64,000 nt of DNA from Psychroflexus maritimus (GTDB taxonomy: Bacteria > Bacteroidota > Bacteroidia > Flavobacteriales > Flavobacteriaceae), in contig NZ_JAANAS010000002.1 of the NCBI RefSeq assembly GCF_011089875.1, forward strand, positions 1 through 64,000, given 5' to 3'. Positions 35,562 through 43,317 of the stretch are shown one piece after another. The stretch's first letter is position 1. Each line of letters opens with the position of its first letter. The notes below the pieces were generated by a model, which was given only the letters and a program-made list of their open reading frames with translations, was not told the origin of the DNA and did no database searches. The position numbers and the translations under genes were made by a program.

Positions 35562-36366
35562 TGGTTTGGTGTGTTTTGACAAAAGTTAAACATTGAATCA
35601 TTTTGCTGTACATAGGCAAAACTTCTTTAGATGATATTTCTTTTTTCCTCCATAAAAAAAATAAATACTTAATCATCCAAAGGTAAATTAAGTTTTTTAA
35701 TTTAGGGTGTCTTAGTGCAATTGCTGTTTTTAAAAAACCATCAGAAATAGGATTTTGACCACTGCTTTTTCCTTGATGCTGAGCAATAATAGCATTGATT
35801 CTTTGCATTTTTATTCCCTTTTTCTTAAGTATTCCCGCCAATATTTGTTCTTCTCCCATAGGAAAAACAGCATTAATTCCAAACTGAGTATTAAACTTCA
35901 AATCATATTCTTTTAGTAGCTTTAGGTTCAGGAGCATTTCAGCAGAAGAAATCTGTTCGATTTGTTTTTTAGTTCTAATTTCGTGGTTATAAGTTAAATA
36001 CTTTTTAAAAGACTGATGTTTCTCATTAGTTAATTGAAAAACAATAAGCCCACAGTTTTCAAAAGCAGCAATAGCTTGATTAATTTTAATTTCAAAGTTT
36101 TCTTGGTAAATTAAATCATCATCTGCAATTAAACCAAATTTTGTTGTACAATGCTTAATCGCTAAATTTCTACTTTTACTAAGACCTATATCAAAAGAAT
36201 TAATAACTTTAATAGTAGAAAAATTACTTGTGATTTTATTTTTAGGCGTAGTTTGGTTAACTATAATCAAATTAAATTTATGGTAATCGTGCCTAGGAAA
36301 CATCTGGTCTAGAAAGCTTAAATTAGACCTGTTCATAGTTGAAATTAAAAGGCTGAATTTTTCCAA
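35551..36366 (-). CDS. Family 2-type glycosyltransferase
   Basis: 271 residues. GT-A fold: FSLLISTMNRS start, LIIVNQT strand, then FDIGLSKSRNLAIKHC and the metal-binding DDD in GLIADDDLIY, a nucleotide-diphosphate-sugar coordinating site. No signal peptide or membrane segment. It lies three bases after the flippase gene and overlaps the phosphoethanolamine transferase gene, so it should act in the same surface-glycan step. The sugar is unknown. Confidence 0.85.
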   Translation of the reverse strand: MEKFSLLISTMNRSNLSFLDQMFPRHDYHKFNLIIVNQTTPKNKITSNFSTIKVINSFDIGLSKSRNLAIKHCTTKFGLIADDDLIYQENFEIKINQAIAAFENCGLIVFQLTNEKHQSFKKYLTYNHEIRTKKQIEQISSAEMLLNLKLLKEYDLKFNTQFGINAVFPMGEEQILAGILKKKGIKMQRINAIIAQHQGKSSGQNPISDGFLKTAIALRHPKLKNLIYLWMIKYLFFLWRKKEISSKEVLPMYSKMIQCLTFVKTHQTNEN

Positions 36367-36369
36367 TTT

Positions 36370-37656
36370 TTAAATTTTAGTAAAAATTACTTTTCTGAAA
36401 ACGCTCAAAATTATAATCAAATAAACAAAATAAGCTAGAAAATGTGCAAAGGCCACTCCTTCAAGACCCATTTTAGGCAAAAATAAGAGGCTGAAAACAT
36501 ATAACGAAATAGCTAATATAAGATCGGTAACAATAAAATGAACTACCATTTTCTTGGCGTGAAATTGATAAGCCAAAACCAAAGCAACCACTCTAAAAAA
36601 ATCACCCAATAGTTGCCAAAAAAACAAGTTTGAAGTCGGTAAGAATTCTTCTGAAAATATTATTTTAATTAGCACTTCTCTAAAAAAATAAACTCCTATT
36701 AGACCAATGGCAAATAGAGGAATTATTTTTTTGTAAAAATCAAAAGCTATACTTTTAAATTCTGAAGCTTTCTTTGCTGCAGCTAATTTTGGAAGAATGT
36801 ACAGGTTGAGAAGCGACAAAATAAACAGCATATAATAATTCGTAATTCTGTTGATTGCATCCCAATACCCTGCCTGGTCTTCACTAAAATTTTCAATGAT
36901 GAAGTTCCTTATTCCTAAATAAGCCACGGGGAAACATATACTTGAAATTAAGGTCATTAAAGCGTACTGACCAAGATTTTTTAGCAAGGGGGTAGAAAAA
37001 TAGAACAGTTTTATATTGAATATTGTAGTTAAAAAAAATCTAGATTGATAAAGCGTATATATTAGAACTGCTAATGGAAGTATAATTAAATTTAACAATG
37101 CTCCTTCTAAGTCATAAAACAATAAAAGTAATACAAATAAACCAAGGTTGAGAAAATGACTAGCAACTTCTATTTGAATTACTTTTTTAAATGCTGCAAA
37201 GCCCTTTAACAAATTAATCAAGAACGAATTAAACACATGAAAAGGAAGAATAACAGCAAATAGTTGAATAATATACGTGTAGTCCCTTTGTTGAAATATG
37301 TAATCATTGATTTCTCTTGCAAAATAAAAGCAAAAACCCATAACAAAAAGCATTAACAATGCTGAACTAAAAAGTAGGGTACTATAAAGAGAGTTTAAAT
37401 TTTTATTATCTTCTTTATATTCTGCTCCATATTTTATAATTGCCTTCTCAAGGCCACCTGAAGCAAAATGGGAAACTAGCTTTTGAACATCCCTTAGGTT
37501 TCCAATTAATGCGATTCCTTGTGGTCCTAAAAAATTTGCAGAAAGTTTAGTAACGATTAATCCCGTAATCATTTTTATAGAAATGGAAACAGAGTTCAAA
37601 GAGGAAACTTTGAGTAGGGGAGAGTGATTAATTATTTTTTTTAGTCGGTTCCGCAT
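36370..37656 (-). CDS. Polysaccharide/O-antigen flippase-like membrane protein
   Basis: 428 residues with about twelve hydrophobic segments and the MOP-superfamily start (SLNSVSISIKMITGLIVTKLSANFLGPQGIALIGNLRD), where the NFLGPQG motif is typical of WzxE-like flippases. It moves lipid-linked glycans to the periplasmic face. First gene of the operon with the glycosyltransferase and PEtn transferase. No obvious promoter; its upstream region contains a large inverted repeat at 37743-37779. Confidence 0.87.
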   Translation of the reverse strand: MRNRLKKIINHSPLLKVSSLNSVSISIKMITGLIVTKLSANFLGPQGIALIGNLRDVQKLVSHFASGGLEKAIIKYGAEYKEDNKNLNSLYSTLLFSSALLMLFVMGFCFYFAREINDYIFQQRDYTYIIQLFAVILPFHVFNSFLINLLKGFAAFKKVIQIEVASHFLNLGLFVLLLLFYDLEGALLNLIILPLAVLIYTLYQSRFFLTTIFNIKLFYFSTPLLKNLGQYALMTLISSICFPVAYLGIRNFIIENFSEDQAGYWDAINRITNYYMLFILSLLNLYILPKLAAAKKASEFKSIAFDFYKKIIPLFAIGLIGVYFFREVLIKIIFSEEFLPTSNLFFWQLLGDFFRVVALVLAYQFHAKKMVVHFIVTDLILAISLYVFSLLFLPKMGLEGVAFAHFLAYFVYLIIILSVFRKVIFTKI

Positions 37657-37742
37657 TTAACTTTTAAACTTGGCTAAGTTAAACTATTCAGTTGGCAAGA
37701 CCAAAACTAATTAAAAACTGATTATTTTTAGCAACTAAATTT

Positions 37743-37779
37743 GAAAGTCAATAAATACTTTTTTCTTTATTGACTTTCA
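37743..37779. repeat. Intergenic inverted repeat without T-tract
   Basis: GAAAGTCAATAAA and TTTATTGACTTTC pair perfectly (13 bp) around a loop of about 11 bases. Neither strand has a following T run, so it is not a standard terminator. It sits between the end of the PLP gene and the start of the flippase gene, both on minus. Confidence 0.7.
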
Positions 37780-37838
37780 GAATTAATTAAGAAAGATAAG
37801 GTATATCTTATATGATTAATGCTTATTAGATAAAAAAC

Positions 37839-39059
37839 TTAGATAGACATTGAAGAAGGCTTAATTTTTAAAGCTTCTAAGCAGCTTTTCATTTCTTCAA
37901 AAGTGTGATGAATGTTATAATCTAAGCCAATAGAAAATCTTACTAAACCTTTAGAAAGCCCCATTTCTTTTTGCTCATTTTCTGGAATTTCTGATGAGGT
38001 TGAACTTCCTGGCGCACTGAATAAAGTTTTGTAGAAGCCTAGACTTACGGCTAAGTAACCTAAGTTTTTATGTTGGAGCATTTCCATAAAGAGGTTGGCA
38101 TTCTCTAGGCTTCCTAAATCTACGCAGAAAAGACCACCAAAACCAATACTTTCGTCCATTTGATTCTTCATAATTTCATGTGATTTTGCTGAATTCAATC
38201 CAGGATAAATCACGCGGAAACCTAAAGATTGAAAAGCTTTTGCTAAATATAAAGCATTGGTTGAATGTTGTTTCATTCGAATAGGTAATGTCCTTAGGTT
38301 TTTAAGTACAGAAGCTGCACGAAGACTATCTAAAGTTTGACCAAGTAACATAGCTGCACCATCATTTACATCTTTTAATTTATTGATAAATTCTTCAGAT
38401 GCACAAACTGCTCCACCAAGAGTATCTGAACTTCCATTGATAAACTTCGTCAAACTGTGAATAATTACGTCTGCTCCTAATTCTTTTGGTCTTAAAGCTA
38501 AGGGAGTAAAGGTATTGTCAACTACTAATGTTAATTTATGTTTTTGGGCAATTTTTGCTAAAGCTTGAATATTTGCGACTTCCATAAGTGGATTACTAAC
38601 AGTTTCGCAATACAGTACTTTTGTGTTTTTCTGAATAGCATTTTCAACGGCTTTTAAATTAACTATGTCAACAAAACTAGTTTCGATAGTTAATTTAGGA
38701 GCGAAATTTTTCATGAAAGCATAAGTTCCGCCGTAAACTGTTCTACTGGAAACTACATGATCACCAGATTTACATAATTGTAGAATTACGGAAGTAATTG
38801 CTCCCATTCCAGAAGCAAAAACATGAGCAGATTCTGTTGCTTCCATTTTAGCTAAGGCTTCACTCAAATATAATCCGCTAGGCGAACTATGACGCGAATA
38901 TAAATAGCAGCCTTCAGTTTTACCTTCAAAGGTATCTGCCATAGATTGAGCCGATAAGAATGTATAAGTTGATGAATCTGAAATTGAAGGGTTTACTCCT
39001 CCAAATTCACCAAAAAATTGTAATTCTTGAATGCTTTGTGCTGCGGTGTTTTTTTTCAT
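37839..39059 (-). CDS. Cys/Met-metabolism PLP enzyme (trans-sulfuration family)
   Basis: 406 residues, cystathionine gamma-synthase/methionine gamma-lyase superfamily. PLP Lys K205 in HSLTKFINGSSD, D181 in VVDNTFTPLALRP, and YSRHSSPS (54-61), where the family usually has YSRxxNPT. At 108-113 it reads VYGGTY, so the Cys of methionine gamma-lyases (YGCTF) is Gly, arguing against a typical MGL. The N-terminus has an extra stretch QSIQELQFFGEFGGVNPS. Divergent from an Lrp regulator, which probably controls it; may be an amino-acid gamma-lyase. Confidence 0.85.
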   Translation of the reverse strand: MKKNTAAQSIQELQFFGEFGGVNPSISDSSTYTFLSAQSMADTFEGKTEGCYLYSRHSSPSGLYLSEALAKMEATESAHVFASGMGAITSVILQLCKSGDHVVSSRTVYGGTYAFMKNFAPKLTIETSFVDIVNLKAVENAIQKNTKVLYCETVSNPLMEVANIQALAKIAQKHKLTLVVDNTFTPLALRPKELGADVIIHSLTKFINGSSDTLGGAVCASEEFINKLKDVNDGAAMLLGQTLDSLRAASVLKNLRTLPIRMKQHSTNALYLAKAFQSLGFRVIYPGLNSAKSHEIMKNQMDESIGFGGLFCVDLGSLENANLFMEMLQHKNLGYLAVSLGFYKTLFSAPGSSTSSEIPENEQKEMGLSKGLVRFSIGLDYNIHHTFEEMKSCLEALKIKPSSMSI

Positions 39060-39081
39060 TTTACTAAAAATTAAATTTTTT

Positions 39082-39089
39082 CAAAATTA
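39082..39089 (-). promoter_or_regulatory. -7 box of the PLP enzyme gene
   Basis: Minus-strand TAATTTTG, 23 bases before the ATG. Confidence 0.45.
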
Positions 39090-39142
39090 AGTAATTAAGA
39101 ATATAAAACAATTTAAATTATCATATTTAGAAAAATAAACTA

Positions 39143-39180
39143 ATAATAATATTATTATAGAATTAAATTCTATATTTTTG
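39143..39180 (+). promoter_or_regulatory. Palindromes and -7 box in the Lrp/PLP divergent region
   Basis: A 16-base perfect palindrome ATAATAATATTATTAT at 39143-39158, then AGAATT-A-AATTCT at 39159-39171, then the plus-strand box TATTTTTG at 39173-39180. Adjacent palindromes before an Lrp gene and facing the divergent PLP gene are good candidate Lrp operators. Confidence 0.5.
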
Positions 39181-39215
39181 TGATTCAAACTATTTATTAA
39201 CGATAATTTTTCATC

Positions 39216-39653
39216 ATGAATTTGGATACTATAGACTTCAAAATATTAAATCAGTTGAGAAATGATGCTAAACTAACCACTAAGCATTTAGCTCTTCAGG
39301 TAAATTTATCACCAACTGCGGTTTTTGAACGCATTAAAAAATTGGAACGTAACCAGGTAATTGCTGGTTATCAAGCTAAAATTAATCCGTTTAAAGTTAA
39401 TCTTTCGTTTTTAGCTTTTTGCATGGTTCAACTTGAAAAACATACACAAGAATACTTGAATGTCTTTGAAAGTGAAGTAAATCAACTTGAAGCAGTTGTT
39501 GAATGTAATCACGTAAGCGGAAGTTATGATTATTTACTTAAAGTAAGAGTAAAAGACATGGACGCTTACCGAGAATTTATTGTTACGAAGCTCACAAAAA
39601 TTCCGTACATAGCAAACACACAAAGTGCATTTAGTATGAAAGTAGTGAAATAG
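39216..39653 (+). CDS. Lrp/AsnC family transcriptional regulator
   Basis: 145 residues. N-terminal winged helix-turn-helix (LDTIDFKILNQLRNDAKLTTKHLALQVNLSPTAVFERIKKLERNQVI) and C-terminal RAM/ACT-like ligand-binding domain with VVECNHVSGSYDYLLKVRVKDMDAY. It should act as a dimer-of-dimers responding to an amino acid. It probably regulates the divergent PLP enzyme gene and itself. Confidence 0.92.
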   Translation: MNLDTIDFKILNQLRNDAKLTTKHLALQVNLSPTAVFERIKKLERNQVIAGYQAKINPFKVNLSFLAFCMVQLEKHTQEYLNVFESEVNQLEAVVECNHVSGSYDYLLKVRVKDMDAYREFIVTKLTKIPYIANTQSAFSMKVVK

Positions 39654-39681
39654 AGGCTTAATTTAAGCGATAAGATTAAGT

Positions 39682-39712
39682 AAGCCGCTTCAAAACTTGA
39701 AGCGGTTTATTA
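39682..39712. terminator. Bidirectional terminator between lrp and the next gene
   Basis: Twelve-base-pair stem centred on CCGCTTCAA/TTGAAGCGG with a 3-base loop, T-rich on the + side. Confidence 0.8.
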
Positions 39713-39713
39713 T

Positions 39714-41183
39714 TTATTTTTGAACATAAAAACCAACTTTTTCTGGTTTTTTATAATCACGTTGAAATAGCTTTTCATCCTTAATTTTCTGTGCTGTTTT
39801 TTCTGGTAAAAGTCTTTCCCAACCTTCCTTGTTGTTAGCAATCATATGCAAGACTTGTCTAGAAAATATCTCCATCACTTCGGGGTTATAATTTTCAACA
39901 TCAACCACCCTTCCGTTATGTTTGAAAAACTTGTAAAGTTCTTTCATGCGAGGGTGAACTTTTAGGTTATCGCTAGTAGTTACTTCACCCGTGTCAGGAT
40001 TTTTGTAAGGATATAGATAGACTTTCAGGTCTTTGTAAAATAATTTACCAAAAGCTTCTAAAATTCCACCACTTAAATGGCGGTAGTATTTCTCATCAAA
40101 AACATCAATAAGGTTATTAACTCCCATAGATAAAGCCATTCTTTCTTTGGTGTAATTAGATAAGTATTCAACCAGTTTATAGTATTCTTGAAAGTTAGAA
40201 ATCATAACTGTATGACCAAGTTCGCATAAAAGTTTAGCCCTGTCCATGAAATCTTCTTCATCAATTTCACCTTCAGAACGCAAGTTTGAGAGTGTGATTT
40301 CAAAAATCACTTCAATATTCTCTCGATTAACTTTTTTCTCTTTGGCAAATAGTTCTAAAGATTTTTCATAAATATCTTCATTTACTTTAGTCACTGGTCT
40401 AAAACTTCCTCTTAAAGCTAGAATGTTTTTCTTATAAAGAACTTTAGCAGGAAGTACATTATTAGCACTTGGATCAAACATTACTGCGTCAGTCATTCCG
40501 TTTTTGACCAATTGTAAACTCATTAATCTATTATCTACCTCCTTAAAAACAGGACCTGAGAAGTTGATGGTGTCAATTTCAATTTGATCTTTATCAATAT
40601 GGTCATACAAATCCTTTAAAACTTGTTTGGCATCACTGTGAGCATAAAATGCCGCATAAATTAAATTAGTCCCTAATATTCCTAAGGTGTTCTGTTGCAG
40701 TCTAGCATCGTTTTCTTTAAACCTGATGTGCAAAACAATTTTATTGTATTCACCTTTAGGTTCTAATTGGTATTTAATTCCTACCCAGCCATGGCCTTTA
40801 TAACGTTTGGCAAAATCTATTGTGGCAACCGTATTAGCATAGGTAAAAAACAATTTGTTTGGATGCTTAGATCTAACTATACGTTCTTCAATTAATCGGG
40901 TTTCATGATCCAACATTTTTTGCAGCCTGCTTTCTGTCACATATCTTCTGTCGTCTTCAACTCCATAAACCGCATCCGAAAAATCTTTATCGTATGCACT
41001 CATGGTTTTGGCGATAGTTCCAGATGAACCGCCGGCCCTAAAAAAGTTCCTTACGGTTTCCTGTCCTGCACCAATCTCTGCAAACGTACCATAAATGTTT
41101 TCATTTAGGTTGATTCTTAGGGATTTATCTTTAACAGATTTGGCGCTTTGAAAATCTTTATCACCCATTATCTTAATCGACAT
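39714..41183 (-). CDS. Large conserved protein of unknown function
   Basis: 489 residues, soluble, no signal peptide. The region LNENIYGTFAEIGAGQETVRNFFRAGGSSGTIAKTMSAYDKDF is strongly conserved-looking and familiar from Bacteroidota and cyanobacterial proteins that have been labelled, without support, as nicotinate-nucleotide adenylyltransferase or TonB-dependent receptor. No HxGH or Walker motif is seen. The middle section has an acidic stretch (LRSEGEIDEEDFMDRA) and the end is basic. A second ATG is five codons in. A TATATTTG box on the minus strand lies at 41228-41235. I do not assign a function. Confidence 0.6.
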   Translation of the reverse strand: MSIKIMGDKDFQSAKSVKDKSLRINLNENIYGTFAEIGAGQETVRNFFRAGGSSGTIAKTMSAYDKDFSDAVYGVEDDRRYVTESRLQKMLDHETRLIEERIVRSKHPNKLFFTYANTVATIDFAKRYKGHGWVGIKYQLEPKGEYNKIVLHIRFKENDARLQQNTLGILGTNLIYAAFYAHSDAKQVLKDLYDHIDKDQIEIDTINFSGPVFKEVDNRLMSLQLVKNGMTDAVMFDPSANNVLPAKVLYKKNILALRGSFRPVTKVNEDIYEKSLELFAKEKKVNRENIEVIFEITLSNLRSEGEIDEEDFMDRAKLLCELGHTVMISNFQEYYKLVEYLSNYTKERMALSMGVNNLIDVFDEKYYRHLSGGILEAFGKLFYKDLKVYLYPYKNPDTGEVTTSDNLKVHPRMKELYKFFKHNGRVVDVENYNPEVMEIFSRQVLHMIANNKEGWERLLPEKTAQKIKDEKLFQRDYKKPEKVGFYVQK

Positions 41184-41227
41184 ACAGCTTGATTTTTTAT
41201 TAAAGTTTTTTTCAGTATTGCTAGCTA

Positions 41228-41235
41228 CAAATATA
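41228..41235 (-). promoter_or_regulatory. -7 box of the large unknown gene
   Basis: Minus-strand TATATTTG, about 45 bases before the ATG. Confidence 0.55.
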
Positions 41236-41268
41236 AGGAAAAGCTTAGTTAAATGAAATATTTATACC

Positions 41269-41276
41269 TACATTTG
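41269..41276 (+). promoter_or_regulatory. -7 box TACATTTG of the MBL hydrolase gene
   Basis: Consensus match that ends on the G of the possible GTG start at 41276, so translation should start downstream, at 41291. Confidence 0.5.
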
Positions 41277-41290
41277 TGTTAAAAAAAACA

Positions 41291-42052
41291 TTGAAAGTTA
41301 CATTTTTAGGAACAGGAACTTCTCAAGGAATACCCATAATTGGAAGTAATCATCCCGTCTGTTTAAGTACCAATCCTAAAGACAAAAGATTAAGGGTCTC
41401 AGTACTTTTAGAATGGAACAATTTTAACTATGTAATAGATTGTGGACCAGATTTTAGACAGCAAATGATTGCTAATCGTGTAGAACGTATCAACGGTATT
41501 CTTTTTACTCACGAACACAACGATCATGTAATAGGACTTGATGATGTAAGGCCTTTTTATTTTAGACAAGGAAATATTTCAATATTTTGTCATCAGCGGG
41601 TTTTGAAAGAATTGAAAAAAAGATTTGAATATGTTTTTCAAATAGAAAATAAATATCCAGGGGCTCCTACACTAAACGAACATATCATTGACGATTCGCC
41701 ATTTAATTTAGGCGATAAAAAAGTCATTCCAATAAATGTTTATCATCCTGATTTACAGGTCTATGGATTCAGGTTTGATGATTTTGCTTACGTTACAGAT
41801 GCTAAAGTTTTTCCTGAGGAAGAAAAAGAAAAATTAAAAGGAGTTAAGGTTTTAGTTCTTAATGCATTGAGGAAAGAAGAACATAGATCACATTTAAACT
41901 TAGCTCAAGCCTTAAAAATTATACAAGAAATTAAACCTGAACGCGCTTATTTAACGCACATAAGTCATCACATGGGTTTTCATGATGAGGTTCAGAAGGA
42001 ATTACCCGAAGGAGTTTTTTTAGCCTATGATAACCTTAAAATATCCATTTAA
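41291..42052 (+). CDS. MBL-fold metallo-hydrolase (PhnP-like)
   Basis: 253 residues. The chosen start gives MKVTFLGTGTSQG, the exact N-terminus of this family, from a TTG codon; a GTG at 41276 would add five residues but overlaps a promoter box. Metal ligands: THEHNDH (HxHxDH), YVTDAK, and the C-terminal THISHHMG. Likely a phosphodiesterase of the PhnP group or another RNase-Z-like enzyme. Its stop overlaps the start of the small membrane-protein gene (TAATG). Confidence 0.88.
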   Translation: MKVTFLGTGTSQGIPIIGSNHPVCLSTNPKDKRLRVSVLLEWNNFNYVIDCGPDFRQQMIANRVERINGILFTHEHNDHVIGLDDVRPFYFRQGNISIFCHQRVLKELKKRFEYVFQIENKYPGAPTLNEHIIDDSPFNLGDKKVIPINVYHPDLQVYGFRFDDFAYVTDAKVFPEEEKEKLKGVKVLVLNALRKEEHRSHLNLAQALKIIQEIKPERAYLTHISHHMGFHDEVQKELPEGVFLAYDNLKISI

Positions 42053-42204
42053 TGAAATCTAAATTTTACATGTACGGATTTGTTTTTGCAAGCTTAATAG
42101 CTCTATTGATGTACTTTAATTCTAAAAAAACCTACGAAGCTCAAGCCAGAGAGATTGATTTATTAAAGACGCAAATTGAACAATTAAAGAAAGACTGTAA
42201 TTAA
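42052..42204 (+). CDS. 50-residue membrane/coiled-coil microprotein
   Basis: ATG overlaps the MBL stop (TAATG), which suggests translational coupling. One membrane helix near the N-terminus (about residues 6-22, MYGFVFASLIALLMYF) followed by a charged heptad-like helix (AQAREIDLLKTQIEQLKKD). This is a bitopic small protein, superficially like FtsL/DivIC or a stress-type membrane peptide, but I recognise no family. Its last four bases overlap the end of the convergent GDPD gene. Confidence 0.6.
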   Translation: MKSKFYMYGFVFASLIALLMYFNSKKTYEAQAREIDLLKTQIEQLKKDCN

Positions 42205-43118
42205 CTCTCAATTTTTTTAAGTCTATTCCTTAAACGCAAAGCCCTATTTGGAAAGTCTGTGATTACACCGTCCACATTCATTAAAAGTAGATTTCTTAAA
42301 TCTTCAAACTCATTTACCGTCCAGGGTATGATTTGAATTTTTTTTCTGCGGCATTTTTTAATTAAAGACTTGGTAAGTAGTCTATAATTTGGGCTATAAA
42401 TTTCAGGAATAAACCCTAAAGAATTAATTTCTTTGTCTATTTTTCCATCAGCAGAAATCAGACATGTAGAATAGGCGGGGTACTTGTCTTTAATTACCTT
42501 CAAAATACGAACATCAAAACTTCTAAGGTTAATTCTTTTTGAAGGGAATTCAGCAATACTTTCCATTACTAAGTCAACAAAAGTTGAGGGTGAAGGATGG
42601 AATAAACCATCGGTGATCGAAGCAGACTTTAATTCTATTGTATAAGCGATTTCTTGTTGGTGGTTTTTTGAAATAAACTCCATCATAAATAAAGCATCCC
42701 TTAACAAAGGTTTGCTACTTTCTTCAGTTTCTTGTTCGTCGAACAAAGGGTGTCTAAGCGACCCACAATCATATTGTTTAATTTCATCGTAATCCATTTG
42801 ATAAAGATTCAATAACCTTGCTTGATCTTCAGAGATTCTCTTTCCTTCTTTTGATAGGCAGGTTAATGGATTCATCCAGGCTTCGTGAGAAACAACAACT
42901 TGATGATCTTTAGAAATGACAACGTCTAACTCTATTGAATCAACTTCTAGCTCTATGGCTTTCTCAAACGAAGCAATTGTGTTTTCTGATGCTAAACCTC
43001 TTGCGCCTCGATGGCCAACGACTAAAAAATTAGAAGCGTAGGGCTTCTTGAATTTAAAAAACCGATTTGTGTTCAATTTTTGTTTAGATTTGCTGTTACT
43101 TAATGAAGTTAAATTCAT
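42201..43118 (-). CDS. Glycerophosphodiester phosphodiesterase family protein
   Basis: 305 residues, GDPD TIM barrel: GHRGARGLASENTIASF with catalytic His and Glu/Asn, VDSIELDVVISKDHQVVVSHE with the metal-binding Glu-Asp pair and second catalytic His, and the C-terminal IIPWTVNEFEDLRNLL. The first ~28 residues are basic and not a clear signal peptide. It hydrolyses glycerophosphodiesters to glycerol-3-phosphate and alcohol. Promoter box at 43133-43140. Confidence 0.88.
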   Translation of the reverse strand: MNLTSLSNSKSKQKLNTNRFFKFKKPYASNFLVVGHRGARGLASENTIASFEKAIELEVDSIELDVVISKDHQVVVSHEAWMNPLTCLSKEGKRISEDQARLLNLYQMDYDEIKQYDCGSLRHPLFDEQETEESSKPLLRDALFMMEFISKNHQQEIAYTIELKSASITDGLFHPSPSTFVDLVMESIAEFPSKRINLRSFDVRILKVIKDKYPAYSTCLISADGKIDKEINSLGFIPEIYSPNYRLLTKSLIKKCRRKKIQIIPWTVNEFEDLRNLLLMNVDGVITDFPNRALRLRNRLKKIES

Positions 43119-43132
43119 AACAAACGTTTAAA

Positions 43133-43140
43133 CAAAAGTA
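43133..43140 (-). promoter_or_regulatory. -7 box of the GDPD gene
   Basis: Minus-strand TACTTTTG, 15 bases before the ATG. Confidence 0.5.
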
Positions 43141-43290
43141 CTTAAATCAGCATTTATTTGCTTAATTCAACGGTTAACTTATTGATAAGCCTATGTGAAT
43201 TTAAAAACAACTTCTTCGCTTTTTTTCTAATTTTCAGATCAAAAATAATTCCTAAATTTATACTACTTTCTGTTTTTTGATTTTTTAAAC

Positions 43291-43298
43291 TATATTTG
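43291..43298 (+). promoter_or_regulatory. -7 box TATATTTG of the PLD-like gene
   Basis: Consensus match 20 bases before the ATG at 43318. Confidence 0.5.
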
Positions 43299-43317
43299 TA
43301 ACACTAAATCTATTCCT

